From assembly GCF_010093535.1 (NCBI RefSeq), contig NW_022985190.1:808947-872946 (forward strand): a stretch of 64,000 nt of DNA. Direction: 5' to 3'. The position numbers and the translations under genes are program-made. Source of the DNA: Lindgomyces ingoldianus (taxonomy: Eukaryota > Ascomycota > Dothideomycetes > Pleosporales > Lindgomycetaceae). Below the pieces are notes generated by a model that did not search any database, was not told the origin of the DNA, and saw only the letters and a program-made list of their open reading frames with translations. Of the stretch, positions 35,436 through 49,714 are shown in pieces. Positions within the stretch are counted from its first letter, which is position 1, and every line of letters begins with the position of its first letter.

Positions 35436-37281
35436 ACGTACCTAACAGGTTAGCTAGCTACTTTTGCCAAGCCCCTACTAAAACCACCCTATTCTAGCGC
35501 AAAACAGCCTACTTTAGCCCTGTATAAAGAAATACAACATAAGATATTATTTAGAGTCTACTTTTACTACTTTCTTACATGTACATAAGTTATGCCTAGT
35601 CTAATTACACTGCCTATATTACCTTTAACTTAGCTTACTTTTTTTAGCACGCACCTGCGTCTTTAGCTTCTTCCTATTACTACGCGCTCTAAACTCCTTT
35701 AGAGCAGTTAGATAAGCCCTATCTTTAACTATTAAGGTCTCTACTGCTTAAATTTACTTTCTTTTATGTAATCTATGTTACGTAGCAGCCTTATTTACTG
35801 CTTAAAGCTTTATAATCTCCTTTTACGCTAACACTAGCTTATGTGTAGTAATTAATGCCTCTTTTTAGACTTTTTTAAAGGCCTTTACTATAGACATTAG
35901 TAAGCTATTTATATGCTTCTAAATTCTTACTTTTATAAGCATTAATTATAACTTAAATTTAAAGGTATTACTTAAAGTTTACAACTGCTAGAGTTTGTTG
36001 TTAATAAGTAGTAGTAGTAATAAAATACATAACTAAATGTTAAGGGCTATTTTAACTTATTCTAGGTTAAATAAGACTAAACTAGGGCTTTAAAACTCTC
36101 TTTAGATATTACTAGAAGTAATTACTGCATTATAAGCGCGTATAAAGCATAGTAAGAACTTAAGTTTTATAATATAAGTAATTTAGTTACACATAAAATC
36201 TTTAGCTTAGCACTTATACACTTTTTTTAAAGAGGCAAAACAACCTACATTAAAAGGCTATAAAAGGTGTAATAAGTGTAAAAGTATAGAAATAGTAATA
36301 ATCTTATTCTTTTTATAGTATTACTAGAAATTAAGTAAGTTATAGCTTTTATAGCTATTAATAATAAAAAGCTAATAAGCGCTTATAACTTTTTTTTATA
36401 TGCTTATTAAAGTGCTTTAACTACTATAGCCTAAGCTTATTTATTATCTAGCTATTCTTAAAGACTATAATAACCTAGTTCTAAAGCAGATTCTTCTTCT
36501 TGTACTAGGCAAAAAAGTAATAGCAGCTTTTAAAGATAATAAAAAGTAAAATAGCCTACTCTATTATATTAATGCCTTAAATAACTATTATTTACTTCTT
36601 ATTACTTTACTATATTACCTTTAGCTGTTCTTATCTCTCTAAAGCTATAATAACTACTTTAGTTAATATCTAGCTTATTATAAAGCCTAACTTATTAAAG
36701 TTATACATGTCTTTATCTTAGATACTATACTTAGCTTTTATATTAGCTACTAGGTAAAACTAGCTTTAGATAACCTCTAGATTTTTATAAAGCACTCTTT
36801 TATAATTATACTTATAATTAAACTTTATTATAAACTTAGAGCAGTGCTTAACCTACATACTAGGCTAGTTTAAGCTAACCTAGCCTAAATTACGCTCTGC
36901 GCGTAAGGAATTAGCTATATTAGCTACAGCTGTAAGCCTAGAGGGAAATCTGTGTGTAATAAGCTTAAGTATATACTTAATAACTACTTTCTTTTTAAGC
37001 TTAGTTAGATTCCTTAATTTAGGCTAGCATTCTGCTTTTAAAGGCTGTCTAGCGTGTTAATTACTTAGTGTTATGTAAAAGACATTATAAATAGCTATAG
37101 CGTGTTATAAGAAAAGTTTTAAGTCTTATTTAAAAGCCTAAAAAGTAAGCTGCATCTAACATTTTTTAGAAGATTTAATCTAGTGTTGTTGTTAAGGCAT
37201 TATGTAGATAGGTAGAGTGTGGTGGGGGCTTAGCAAAAGTAGCCGGCCAACTTGTGTGGCCGGCTAACCTGTTAGGTACGT
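35436..37281 (-). mobile_element. Fot1/pogo-like transposon B2, full length but RIP-mutated
   Basis: 1,846 bp between TA dinucleotides with family B terminal repeats. The left copy has lost one of its two GGTTGGCCGG units. The element is read on the minus strand: N-terminal helix-turn-helix part toward 37200, YNFDETG equivalent in complement at about 36669-36708, zinc knuckle in complement near 35570-35620. It inserted into A2. Stops in all frames. Confidence 0.85.
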
Positions 37282-38963
37282 TATAAAATTTTCATAAAAA
37301 GCTTTTTTATAGTTATAGTTATACTTAAACTTTACTTTAAGCTTTAAGTAACACTTAATAAACATATTAGGCTAGTTTATACTAATATAGCCTATATTAT
37401 GCTTAGTGTGTAAACAATTAGCTATATTAGCTATAGCTGCTAGCTAAGAGGGAAATCCTTACACATCTAGCTTAAGTATATGCTAAATAATTACCTGCTT
37501 TTTATTATTATCTAGCTTTTATAAGTTAGCTATATAATTAGCTTAAAAAGGTTATTTAGTATGTTAGTTACTTATTATTTTTTAAAAAACTTTATAAATA
37601 GCTATAGCATGTTACTTAAAAAGTGTTACATTTTATTTAAAAGCTTAAAGTATAAGCTATATTTAATATTTTTTTAACATGTTTAAGTAGTGTTATTAAA
37701 AATGTATTAGTGTAAAAAAGGTAGTGTAGTAAGGTCTTAGTAAAAGTAAGCAACTTAGGTGTGTAAGCAACTTGCCTGTAAAGTATGTTATATAAATAAC
37801 TTATAATAGACATAGAAATATTAAAAGTAACACTATAAAATAAGACTAGCCTAGAGTACTAGAATAATAAGATTAACATGTTAAAGGCTTTAATAATTAC
37901 TAATTTACACATAATAACTTAAAAAGGCGCTACTTTTTTAAGTTTATATATAAAAAATTTTAAAAAATAAACACTATAAAACTTCTTAGCACTTAGCTAT
38001 GTGTTTAAAAAGAAGCTTATATAAGTACTAAAAAATAAAAGAATTAAACTATAGCTAAGTAATAAAAGTACTTAAGCCTAGAAGCTGTATAATATAGCAT
38101 AAAAACGTAATTATACTTAAAAGGCTTTATATATAACTTTTATTACTATATAAGGCTCTATATAAAAGTAAACTAAACATAATGCTATTAATAACACTAA
38201 ATATACTAGCATTACTTGCTTTTATACTTTAGCTATTACTACACTAATTACTGTATAAACAATACATGCCACCTTATCTAACGCCTGCTCTACATCCTTA
38301 ATTATACACACCACTGCCTGCAGTAGTGTATGCACTACTAATACTACCTATATAATCCCTACTACATTATAACTTGTATAAGCTTCTCCTTTAAAAAGAA
38401 ACTACTAAAAAAAACTTTTAGTAAATAAAATTATATAATTTTTAAAAAAAAGAAAAAAAGATAATAACTACATAAGTTAACTATATAATATTTTTATAAA
38501 TAAAATAAAACTCTTTATTAATCTATGTTAATAGCTAGATATTTAGAAAACTTAGTATATAGACATTTTTCTAGATATCTTAAAACGTTATGTAAATATG
38601 TACTATATGTATAACATAGGTTGTAGATATAACTAAAAGCATTTATATAACACTTTAAGTAGTTACTTTAACACTAATATAAATTATAGCTAGTACTAGA
38701 CTAACTAGACAATAATAACTTTTATATAATGCTAATAAAAAAACTTTAATAAAGGTTTATATAAAGTTTTTAAAATAATAATTAATAAGCTTACACTTAT
38801 ATAAAAAGTACTAAAAATAAAAATTTAAAAGAATGTTCTACTGCATACTGCTATTACATAAGCTTGTTAAGAATAGCTAGAACTAGCCCATGCTATATTT
38901 ACTATTAAGCTTTTATATAAAGCCTTATTTAGTAACTTATAAGCATTACTTTAAGTTACTATA

Positions 38964-40802
38964 ACATAGTCCACAAGCGAATGTTCAACACAAGCGAGTG
39001 TTCTGCCCTACTACTAAATTTAACTTTAAAGACTATTAATTTAACAACGCAAAAATATACTATATAAAATAAACTACTATAAAATTATTTAATATCCTTG
39101 CATGTACAAAAGTTATGCCTAGGCTTATTGCAGCGCTTGCAGCGCTGTACGCGCGCTGCGCTGCTTTTAGCAGTTAACTCTTTCTAAGGCATTTTGCTAC
39201 CTCTTACTATACTAGTAAGCTTCTAAGTACTTAACTTAAAGCTTTAATAACTTGTTAGAGTTTTTTTCTTCTAAATTTACTTTTTTTTACACTGCTTATG
39301 CTTTGTAGCTGCCTTATAGGCCCTCTCTAGAGCAGCTGCTTAATTGTGCTGTAGAATAGCAACATAAGCTATTTTAGTAGCGCTCTTACTTAGCTGCTTT
39401 ACTAGATTAAGTATAGCAAAAAAAAAAAATTCTAATGCCTTTAAATTTAATTATATAGTAGAGTTAACTAAGCCTTAACTTTATAAAAATTACTAGGTGT
39501 TTAAGCCTTTTAAGTAGTATTTAGTAGTAGAGTAGCTAGCTAATTAGGTAGCTATATATTAAGCTTTAAAAGCACTAGCTTTAGGTTAAATAGGACTAGT
39601 CCTATAGCTCTAAAGCTTATGTAGATATTATCTGTTATAATTAAGCAACTAAATACTGCCTTAAAGGCTAGTAGAAAGGTTAGCTTATTAATATAGTTAA
39701 TCTAGTAGTAGATTAACTAGCTAATCTTAGTACTATACACACGCTTTAATAGTAAAAAGCAGCTAACATTAAGCGGCTATAGAATATGTGACGCGTGTGC
39801 TGGCGTATAGAGCGCTATAATACGCCTTTACTTATAGAGCTCTAGGAATTTAATAAAGTAATAGCTTTTATAGCTATTAAAAATAAGTAGCTGCTATAAG
39901 CTTACTAAGTAATTTTTTATATGTAAATTAAAGTGCTTTAGCTATGTAATTTTATGTTTATTAGTTATTTAGCTGTTATTACTAACACTAATAGCCTAGT
40001 TTTTTAGTATATCCTTATTTTTATACTAGGTAGATAAGTAATACTTGCCTTTAAAGATTATGTATAAAGGTATTACCTACTTATCTGCGTTAATGCCTGC
40101 AATAACTATTACCTATTTATAGTTGCCTAGCTATATAGCCTTTAGCTAATTATGTTTATCTGTGCCTATAATAACTATTTAGCTTAATATAACCCCTATT
40201 TAAAAGCTTGTCTTATTAAAATTATATATGTCTTAATCTATAATGCTGTACTTTAATTATGTAGCCTTTATAAGCTTAAACTACTTACTTATAATTACTA
40301 GATCTTTATATTTTACTTATTAGTAATTATATAGTTAGCTAAGGTAAGTTTTAACTGCTAATGTACACGCAACAAAGTTAGATAGCTAGTTAATACCTGC
40401 TAGTAGAGCGCTGCGCTTAGTAAGAAGCTTGTTAGCTATCTCTTGTACAGCACCTAGAGTAGGCGCAAATCCTTAGGAATCTAGATTAAGTATATGCTTA
40501 ATAATTACCTCTTTTTCTAGCTTTGTAAGCTTCTTGTTGTTAGCTATACAGTTGCGTTGCATAGTTATCTCTACGCGTTATTAGCAGAGAGCTATTTAAT
40601 TAACATTATAAAGTGCTGCAGCGCACCTTTTAGTTAAAGATGTGTCTTTATTAAGAGCTTAAATAGCTAGGTTAATTCTAGCCTCTTTTAAAGATAATTA
40701 ATTATATAGTTATTAATGCATCGCGGTTAGTAGTAGGTTGGCTGCGTTTTAGTGGTGGGGCGGAACACTCGCTTGTGTTGAACATTCGCTTGTGGACCAT
40801 GT
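38964..40802 (-). mobile_element. Fot1/pogo-like transposon E, full length but mutated
   Basis: 1,839 bp flanked by TA (38962-38963, 40803-40804), with inverted ends ACATGGTCCACAAGCGAATG and a repeated GTTCAACACAAGCGA / GAGTGTTC motif. A C-terminal zinc knuckle is read in complement at about 39085-39150 (RCKRCNKPRHNFCTC), placing the transposase on the minus strand with its start near 40700. It interrupts copia-2 gag. The uninterrupted site is at about 13440 in copia-1 (TTACTATAGACTAAAGAG). The terminal repeats differ from families A and B, so it is a third Fot1-like family. Confidence 0.85.
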
Positions 40803-41856
40803 TAGACTAAAAAGTAAACTAATACCTCTAAAAACCACTTAATGCATACTATATAAACTGCTAATATAACTCTGTATAATAAAACAGAAGCTTCTTTTTA
40901 TATAAAAAAGAATAACATAGAAGATTTTTATTTAGGTTTAGGCTATAATTTAGAGACAACTATATATAGATAAAAAAAGTGCTTTATCTACTATAAAGAA
41001 AAATATTAGTTATTAAACTACTTTTATAATAACTATACATAAGTAAAGAATTAGTATATTGCCTTATATAAAAATTTTTATAATAAAACTTTATTATGTA
41101 AAGCTATTACTTTATATATCTAAAACTTTAAAAGTTACTCTAAAAAAAGAATAATTTACATAATATAAATAAAATAAAATAAAAGAGTAAAAATGCTAAA
41201 AAAGCTATTAACTACCTTACCTCTGCTACCTACTTACACTGTGCAACAGAAGAGGACATCTACAGCATTAAACCTAAGAAGTATGCTAAGCAGTTTATTT
41301 TTAATAACTAATACTATATAGTATACTAAGGCAAACTATAAAATATAGGTGTAGTAAAAATTTTTACTATTAGTAAGTTTTAACTTAAGGCATATATATA
41401 AGAGAACTTATATATAGAAATTAATTAAACACCTAGCTAAATAGATATTAGCTTTAAAAGCTAAACACTAAAAAAATTAATTAGTACTATATAAATCTAA
41501 AACTTAATTAGTCTAGTTATATACTATATTTTAAAAACTTTAATACTATTTCTGCTATTACTAGTAGATGCTAACTAACTTAGAGTATACTTTAATAACA
41601 TTTTAAATATTATTATATATAAAGATAAAACTACTGTCTTTATTATATAAAAATAAAAACACTTTTTTTTTAATATTAGTTAAAAAAAATTATGTCTTTT
41701 TTTACTAAATTAAAACTTTACTGCCTCTACTACTAATTTAGACACCTTTATATAAAAAAACTCTAGAAGATGTTAACTAGAGCTAGCTATAACATTAATG
41801 CTGCAGTGTTAGAAAAAATTAAAAAGTTTTACTACCTCTACTAATTATATAACTAG

Positions 41857-42136
41857 TGTTGAATGGGCTCTAACAGCTAGCTGCTTATGGTATAAGCACT
41901 TAAGTAGCAAGAGTAAGAGTGGTGTACAGTGTGCACAGTGTACAAGGTAGGTAAGGTAAGAGTAACATGTTTTTAGTTTTATTACTCTTATCTTTTCTTT
42001 ATACAGAGGAAAGGGGGGATATCTAGATGTTTGCACACAGAGGTTTACGCACAAGCATTATGTAACATAGATATGTGATCCTGCTTGTGCGCAATTGCTT
42101 GTATCTAGGCCGCGACGCTGCTACTGTGTACAGACA
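41857..42136 (-). repeat. 3' LTR of copia-3
   Basis: 280 bp, ends TGTTGAATG and TACAGACA on the plus strand. It is more mutated than its partner at 47944-48223. Confidence 0.93.
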
Positions 42137-42499
42137 CTAGCAACTTTTCTTTTTGTCTAAAAAGTTACCTTCTGTACATGTTACCTCTCTTCTGTCTGTG
42201 TAGGTCTATCTAATTACATTCTGCCTTTACTCTACCCTATTTATTAGGACTTGCCTTAGTAATGCTATGCGTTAGAATAAGCTAGTTATGCTATGTAAAT
42301 AGCTTTTCTTTTCTTTATCTTTTACTTTCTAAGCTCTACTATATAATTCTCTAGCTCTTTTCTCTTTTTATATAGTGCTAGCAGTGACAGATCCTTATAA
42401 TAAGAAAGATAATTACGTATAATATAAAAAAATAAATAAAGGAAAATAGGCCTTATATAAAGGCGTTGTTAGTCTAGTTAGTCTAAGGCATTTTTACGC

Positions 42500-45400
42500 A
42501 CAGGATCTAGCTAGTCTACAGATGCTTCTATCTAGATAAAGAGGCAGTTAGTTAGAACTAATAATTAAAAAGCCTAGTTTAGTGTTTTCTTTATATATAC
42601 ATTTACTAAGTTGTTTTTACTATTAATTTACTTAATTTTAGTAATTTTTTTTTCTTATATAATTTATAAAGTAACATAATGTTAATTATAAGTTACTTTT
42701 TACTAGTAGTGCTTAGCTTAATAAAGTAATTATATAGAAACCTTAAATCTATATAAATTACTACTAGAATTAGTAGTAGTTTAAGCATTTATATAATTTA
42801 CTATAAAGTTATACTAAAGGTAATTATATTATTAAACTTTTTAACTATTTTATATAGTTTGCTAGCAAGAACACTTTTAGTTACTCTTTTACACTTAGTA
42901 GAATTCTAGTGTATAATGTTGCCTAGTATTTTAAAGTAGTTACTTTACTTTATATAGTTTTTATTACTTAATATAATTAAAAATCCTAGCTATAAGCTAA
43001 GGTTTTTATTATTAGTAAATAATTTATTTATAAAGATAAACAGCTTTACATAATTAAGCTATAATAGTAGAAAGGTAAGACTATACTTACTATTATTTAT
43101 CTACTATTAGATTTATGTGTTAAGTGTGTTAATATTATTATATAAAGAGTCTGTAGTTTATGTAGTAATAAAAAGGTTAAATACTACCTTTAGTTAATAC
43201 ATAGATATAATATATACCTCTTTTACATATTACTTAACATATTATTATGCAGCATTCTTATTTTTTAAGTTAATTATATAAAGGTAGCTTACTTATTTTT
43301 TTTAAGTAAAAACTACTATGTTATGTGTAAGTTTAATTTTTCTACTATTAAACTTAATAAGTTGCTTTTTTACTAAAATAGTCTTACTTTTTATGTAAAA
43401 CTTTGCTTTTTATAGTTTTTTTTTTCTTTTTATGTAAAATCCTTTATTATAATGCTTAAAGTATTGTTTATTTATAAGCTAGTAATACTAAAAGTGTGCT
43501 CTCTTTTATTAGTAATTAAGAAGTAGGGGTTATATAAAGAGATGTGCATACGCAGCTTTTTTTTATAGTAGTTATAGTATGTTTTAAACTAATACAGTCC
43601 TAATTTAGCAGCTTTATATAAGAGTTATATAACCTAGAGTATTATATTTAGTAGAAAGCTTTAGCGTATTTCCTTTAGTAGCTTTGTATACAGCGTGCGT
43701 ATAAGCTTATTTATTAATTAGATATATACTTATATAATATTATATAATTTAAAATGCATTTTATACATAGCTTTTAGGCTTACTTTTATATAGCTAAAAG
43801 TAGTCTCTAGCTTATTCTTTAGATAGTTAGTAACTAAGTAAGAATTTTTTTTTTTTTTTATCTAAGTAGCTAGTAAACACTAGGCAGGATTTTTTATATA
43901 GTTAGGTTATTTTACCTTTTACTTCTTATATAAGGTAAAGGTTAAAAATCTAACTTTTATACCTTATTAAGTTATATGCTATAACCTTAAAAGTGCTGTT
44001 AGTAATTAAAGTGTCTATTTTTATATAGTCTAATTTTTTAAAGAGTTTTTTAAGTGTAGTAATTACACTATTTATATAGAGCTTAATAAATAAAGCCTAA
44101 TTATCCTTTTTCTTTTAAGTTAGAAATACCTAGTCTAGACTTTATGCAGGTTTTTTTTACTTTTTACTTCTTCTAGTATCTATATCTTTCTTTTGCACTA
44201 GTGCAGCATTACTATTTTAAGAAGCTTAGTTTGTAGTAGGCTTTAGTTTTACCTTTATAACATTTTTATAAGGCTGTTTTTTTTTTCTCTTCTTTAAAAA
44301 ATCTTTTTATATAGGAATTAGTTTATTTAGGTTATTTATTATAAGTAAGTTATCTTTTTTTTTCTTTATAGTATAGTTTAACCTGTGTATATTAAAGCTT
44401 TAGTAGGCTATTTTTTTTTTAATAATAATGTTTCTCTCTTTAATGCTCTTAATCTTGTATAGGCTAGTCTAGCCTTTTTTCTCTCTCTATGCTATAATCT
44501 TTAAGCTAAGGGGGAGGTTAAGAACTTTATGTATTATAAAGCTATTATAAGTGTTAATTACATAATTAATGTTTACTTTTACATAGTCTTTTTAAAGTAT
44601 TTTTATTACCTTTTATATAGTGCTTACTTATGTAATAATGTCTAGTAATAGCAGAGAGTTTAGGTTAATTCTTAGGTATGCTCTAAAGACTAGTAGTGTG
44701 GGTACTAGACTGTATAGGCTAGCTGTGTTGTTTAGAGCCTTAACTGCTATCTACAGAATAGCCTTATTATCTATACAGTTACCTAGCTTAGTCTTTAGGA
44801 TGTTAAACACTTATTAAAGAGGTGTGTGCGCACGCTTAACCTTTCTAACTGCCTAATGTGCTTCTATAGGCATCTGCCTATATATAGCTTCTATAATCTT
44901 TGCATAAGCTTAAAAATCCTTTAAAGTAAAGTTTATACTAAAGTTATATATAATGTAGTTTAGAGGTTCTTAATAAGTGTTAATCTAGCATTTGCATAGT
45001 GCATCCTAGGTATCTTGTGCAGACATAGATTTTAGAAATGTAGTAGCCTAAAATAATATATTTACATTAATAACATATAAGACATCTTTATTATTAATTT
45101 ATATAACATTAATAATAACTTTATAGTTAAAGTAGGTGTTATTTTTAATTATAAACTTAAATTTTTATAGGGCTTAGTTATATAATTAGTAGAGGTAGCA
45201 GAACTTCTTAATCTCTTCTAGCACTGCAGCATTAATGTTGTAGCTAGCGCTAGTTAGTATCTTCTAGAGTCTCTCTATGCAGGGGTGTCTAAATTAGTAG
45301 TAGAGGCAGTAGAGTTCTAATTTAGTAAAAAAAGACATAAATTCTTCTTTACTAACATTAAAAAAAAAGTGTCTTTATTTTTATATAATAAGTATAGTAG

Positions 45401-46340
45401 TTTTGTTTTTATATATAATAATATTTAAAATATTATTAAAGTATACCCTAAGTTAGTTAACATTTGCTAGTAATAGCAGAAATAGTGTTAAAGTCTCTAG
45501 AATATAGTATGTAACTAGACTAATTAGGTTCTAGATTTATATAGTACTAATTAATCCCTTTAGTGTCTAGCCTTTAAAGCTAATATTTATTTAGCTAGGT
45601 GTTTAATTAATTTCTATATATAAGTTCTCTTATATATACACCTTAAGTTAAGACTTGCTAATAGTAAAGATTTTTACTACGCCTATATTTTATAGTTTGC
45701 CTTAGTATACTGTATAGTATTAGTTATTAAAAATAAACTACTTAGCATATTCTTTAGGTTTAATGCTGTAGATGTCCTTTTCTATTGCACAGTGTAGATA
45801 GGCAGCAGAGGTAAGGTAGTTAATAGCTTTTTTAGCATTTTTACTCTTTTATTTTATTTCTTTTGCATTATGTAAATTATTTTTTTTCTTAAAGTAACTT
45901 TTAAAGTTTTAGATATATAAAGTAATAGCTTTACATAATAAAGTCTTATTATAAAAATCTTTATATAAGGCAACGTACTAGTTCTTTGCTTATGTACAGT
46001 TATTATAAGAGTAGTTTAATAACTAACATTCTTTCTTATAGCAGACAAAGCACTTCTTTATCTGCGTGCAGTTGTCTCTAGATTGTAGCCTAAACCTAGA
46101 TAGAGATCTTCTACGTTGTTCTTTTCTGCGCAGAGGAAAGCTTCCTTCTTGTTATGTAAAGTTATATTAGCAGTCTGTGTAGTATGCATTAGGCAGTTCC
46201 TAGAGGTATTAGTTTACCCTTTAGTTTATAGTAACTTAGAGTAATGCTTGTAGGTTACTAAATAAGGCTTTGCATAAGGGCTTAATAGTAAACATAGCAT
46301 GTTCTAGTTCTAGTTATCTTTAATAGGCTTATATAATAGT
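42500..46340 (-). pseudogene. Copia-3 gag-pol remnant
   Basis: On the minus strand a gag zinc motif (complement of CAGACAAAGCACTTCTTTAT at about 46045) is followed by protease/integrase. The integrase C-terminal zone around 44600-44760 gives AVKALNxTTSLYSLVPTLL, a block strongly conserved in fungal copia elements. RT and RNase H follow toward 42860, where the complement of the CKRVTRSVL block lies. An ORF of 65 codons on the plus strand at 44620-44817 is only the shadow of this integrase block. Confidence 0.75.
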
Positions 46341-47943
46341 AGTGTGCAGTAGAACATTTTTTTAGAATTCTGTTTTTAGTGCCCTTTATATAAGTATAAG
46401 CTTATTAATTATTATTTTAAGAACTTTATATAAACTCTTATTAGAGTTTTTTTATTAGCATTATGTAAAGGTTATTATTGTCTAGTTTATCTAGTACTAG
46501 CTATAGTTTACATTAGTGTTAAAGTAACTGCTTAAGGTGTTATATAAATGCTTCTAGTTATGTCTAAGGCTTATATTATACATATAGTACATATTTACCT
46601 AACCTTTTAGAATATCTAGAAAAATGTTTATGTACTAAGTTTTCTAAATATCTAGCTATTAACATAAATTAATAAAAATCTTTATTTTATTTATAAAGAT
46701 GTTATATAGTTAACTTATGTAGTTATTATTTTTTTTTATGCTTTTTAAAATTATATAATTTTATCTACTAAAAGTTTTTCTTTAGCAGTTTCCCTTTAGA
46801 GTAGAAGTTTATACAGGTTGTAATGTAGTATAGATTGTGCAGGTGGTATTAGTGGTGCATACACTACTGCAGGCGGTGGTGTGTACAATTAAGGGTGTGG
46901 AGCAGGCGTTAGGTAGGGTGGCATGTATTGTTTATATAGTGATTAGTGTAGTGCTAGCTAAGGTGTAGAAGCAGGTAATGCTAGTACATTTAGTGTTAAT
47001 AGTAGCATTGTGTTTAGTCTGCTTCTGTGTAGAGCCTTATATAGTAATAAAGGTTGCATATAAAGCTTTTTTAGTGTAATTACTTTTTCTTATGCTATAT
47101 TATACAGCTTCTAGGCTTAGGTACCTTTAGTGCTTAGCTATAGTGTAATTTCTTTATCTTTTAGCACTTATATAAGCTCTCTTTTAAACATGCAGCTAAG
47201 TGCTAAGAAGTCTTATAGTGTCTATCTTTTAAAATCCTTTATGTACACACTTAGAAAAGTAGCGCCCTTTTAAGTTATTATGCGTAGATTAGTAATTATA
47301 TAACTTATGTATAATTAAGTCTATAAGCTTATTAGAGCCTTTAACATGTTAATCTTATTATTCTAGTACTCTAGGCTAGTCTTATTCTGTAGTGTTGCCT
47401 CTAATATCCCTATGTCCTTTATAAGTTATTTATATAATAGGAATTATTCTTTATTTTTCTTATTATTATGTAGAGTTATTAGTTGCTAATAAAATTTTAT
47501 TATAATAGTATAGTTAATTACTTTTTTAGTAGATTACGCAGGTACTGCTATTGTTTAGCTGCTAGGTTGTGCAGCTTTAATAGCTTTAGTGTGCGCCTTA
47601 CACTATCTCCTTCTTACTTTATGCAGTAGCAGAGCTTGCTGTATAATATAAAGAATTAATGTGCTATTATCTAGCTACTAGGTTGTGCAGCTTTAGTGGC
47701 TTTAGTGTGTGTCTTACACTATCTTTTTCTTACTCTATACAGTAGCAGAGCTTACTATATAATGTAAAGAATTAATCTGCTATTCTAAAAAATAAGTAAC
47801 TAAATAAAGTACCTTATAAAGTGTAAGTACTCTACTATTACTCTTTCTAAAAGATAAGTAACAAAATAAAGTACTTTATAAAGTGTAAGTACTTTATTAT
47901 TACTCTTACTAATTTATAGTTAATTAAATTAACTACTAATTAG

Positions 47944-48223
47944 TGTTAAATAAGCTCTAACAGCTAGCTACTTATAGTATAAGCACTTAAGTAGCAAAAG
48001 TAAGAGTAGTGTATAGTATACATAGTGTACAAAGTAGGTAAAGTAAGGGTAACATATTTCTAGTTCTATTGCTCTTGTCTTTTCTCTGTACAGAGGAAAA
48101 GGGGGATATCTAGATGTTCGCGCACAGAGGTTCGCGCACGAGCATCATGTGACATAGATACGTGATCCTGCTCGTGCGCGATCGCTCGTATCCAGGCCGC
48201 GACGCTGCTGCTGCGTACAGACA
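47944..48223 (-). repeat. 5' LTR of copia-3
   Basis: 280 bp. Its outer 130 bases (48095-48223) are the best-preserved family C sequence in the window and keep GATCGC, CGCGCAC and GCCGCGACG. Its inner part is A/T-shifted. The next inward bases are the complement of CTAATTAGTAGTT. Confidence 0.93.
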
Positions 48224-48228
48224 ACTAG

Positions 48229-49461
48229 GCTTTATAAAAATTTAAGTTTATAATTAAAAATAACACTTACTTTAACTATAAAGTTGTTATTAACATTATA
48301 TAAATTAATAATAAAGATGTTTTATATGTTATTAATATAGACATATTATATTAAGCTGCTATATTCCTAAAATCTATGTCTGCATAAGATACCTAGGATT
48401 CACTATGCAAATGCTAGATTAACACCTATTAGAGACCCTTAGACTACATTATGCATAACTCTAGTATAAACTTTACCTTAGAGGATTTTTAAGCTTATGT
48501 AAAAATTATAAGAGCTATATATAAGCAGATGCCTATAAAAGTATATTAAGTAGTTAAAAAGGATAAGCATGTGCACACACTTTTCTAATAAGTGTTTAAC
48601 ATCTTAAAGACTAAGCTAGGTGACTGTATAAAGAATAAGGCTATTTTATAGATAGCAGTTAAGGCTCTAAATAATACTACTAGTCTTTATAGTCTAGTAC
48701 CTACACTACTAGTCTTTAGAGCATACTTAAAAATTAACTTAGACTTTTTACTATTACTAGATATTATTACATAAGTAAGCGCTATGTAAAAAGTTATAAA
48801 AAAACTTTAAAAAAACTATATAAAAGTAAACATTAATTATATAATTAACACTTATAATAGTTTTATAATGCATAAAGTTTTTAACTTTCTTCTTAGCTTA
48901 GAGATTATAGCATAAAGAGAGAAAAAAGGCTAGACTAGCCTATATAAAATTAAAAGTATTAAAAGAAGAAATATTATTATTAAAAAAATAGCCTACTAAA
49001 GCTTTAATATACACAGGTTAAACTGTACTATAAAGAAAAAAAGAAAGATAACTTACTTATAATAAAAAACTTAGATAAACTAACCTTTATATAAAAAAAT
49101 TTTTTTATAGGAAAAAAAATTACTTTATAAGAATATTACAGAGGTAGAACTAAAGCCTACTATAGACTAAGCCTCTTAGAATAGTAATGCTGCACTAGTG
49201 CAAAGAGAAGATATAGATACTAGAAGAAGTAAAAAGCAAAGGAAACTTACATAAAGTCTAGACTAGGTATTTCTAACCTAGAAAAAAAAAGATAATTAGG
49301 CCTTATCTATTAAGCTTTATATAAATAGTATAATTACTATACTTAAAAAACTATTTAAAAAATTAGACTATATAAAGATAGACACTTTAATTATTAATAG
49401 CACTTTTAAGGTTATAGTGTATAACTTAATAAGGCATAAAAGTTAAAATTTTAACCTTTAC
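48229..49461 (+). pseudogene. Copia-2 integrase segment
   Basis: This piece resumes copia-2 directly after copia-3. It translates in fragments to KFIIKNNTYFNYK, then AVKALNNTTSLYSLVPTLL near 48655-48715 and KINLDFLLLLDIITxVSAM. These correspond to the conserved integrase C-terminal block of fungal copia polyproteins (usual form AVKAVNDTAGPDGLVPTLL). It continues to the RT region and is cut at 49461 by element H. Confidence 0.75.
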
Positions 49462-49714
49462 TGTCTGTACGTAAGTACAGCTGCGTCTGTACACGCGTAT
49501 AGCTGAATTAGGTTGCCTAAAACGTTAGCTATCTAGCCTATGCGTTAGAGGCTATGTGCACTTAAAAGCCCTCTTTTTTATATAAAGAAAAAGGGTAGTA
49601 GTTAATAATAAGAAGATTTTTACTTACTTACTTCTTAGTACACTTTTTAGGCGTATGTTTGTTTAATTAAACTTAAGTTAACTAACACTAATTAGTCTAT
49701 TAACAAACTATTTA

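Larger units (their letters stand above)
33078..37788 (-). mobile_element. Fot1/pogo-like transposon A2, split by B1 and B2
   Basis: It has terminal repeats ACGTACTTCACAGGC and GCCTGTAAAGTATGT, with TA on each side. Its own sequence is the three pieces 33078-33879, 35012-35435 and 37282-37788, about 1.73 kb, read on the minus strand. The middle piece includes the complement of YNFDETG near 35335-35385. Compared with A3, about 140 bp are missing at the B1 junction. The copia leader at about 47450 in copia-3 (ATTCCTATTATATAAATAAC) shows the site before insertion. Confidence 0.85.
41857..48223 (-). mobile_element. Ty1/copia element copia-3, complete ends
   Basis: 6,367 bp with two 280-bp family C LTRs and a perfect 5-bp duplication ACTAG (41852-41856, 48224-48228). 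It inserted into copia-2 in the opposite direction. Joining the flanks restores ACTAATTATATAACTAGGCT..., which is also found intact inside copia-3 itself near 45180. Read on the minus strand, the leader with its 116-bp duplication comes first, then gag, integrase, RT and RNase H, then the 3' LTR at 41857. The polyprotein is broken by stops. Confidence 0.93.

Noticed and set aside
44620..44817. 65-codon plus-strand ORF
   Set aside because: It is antisense to the conserved integrase block of copia-3.
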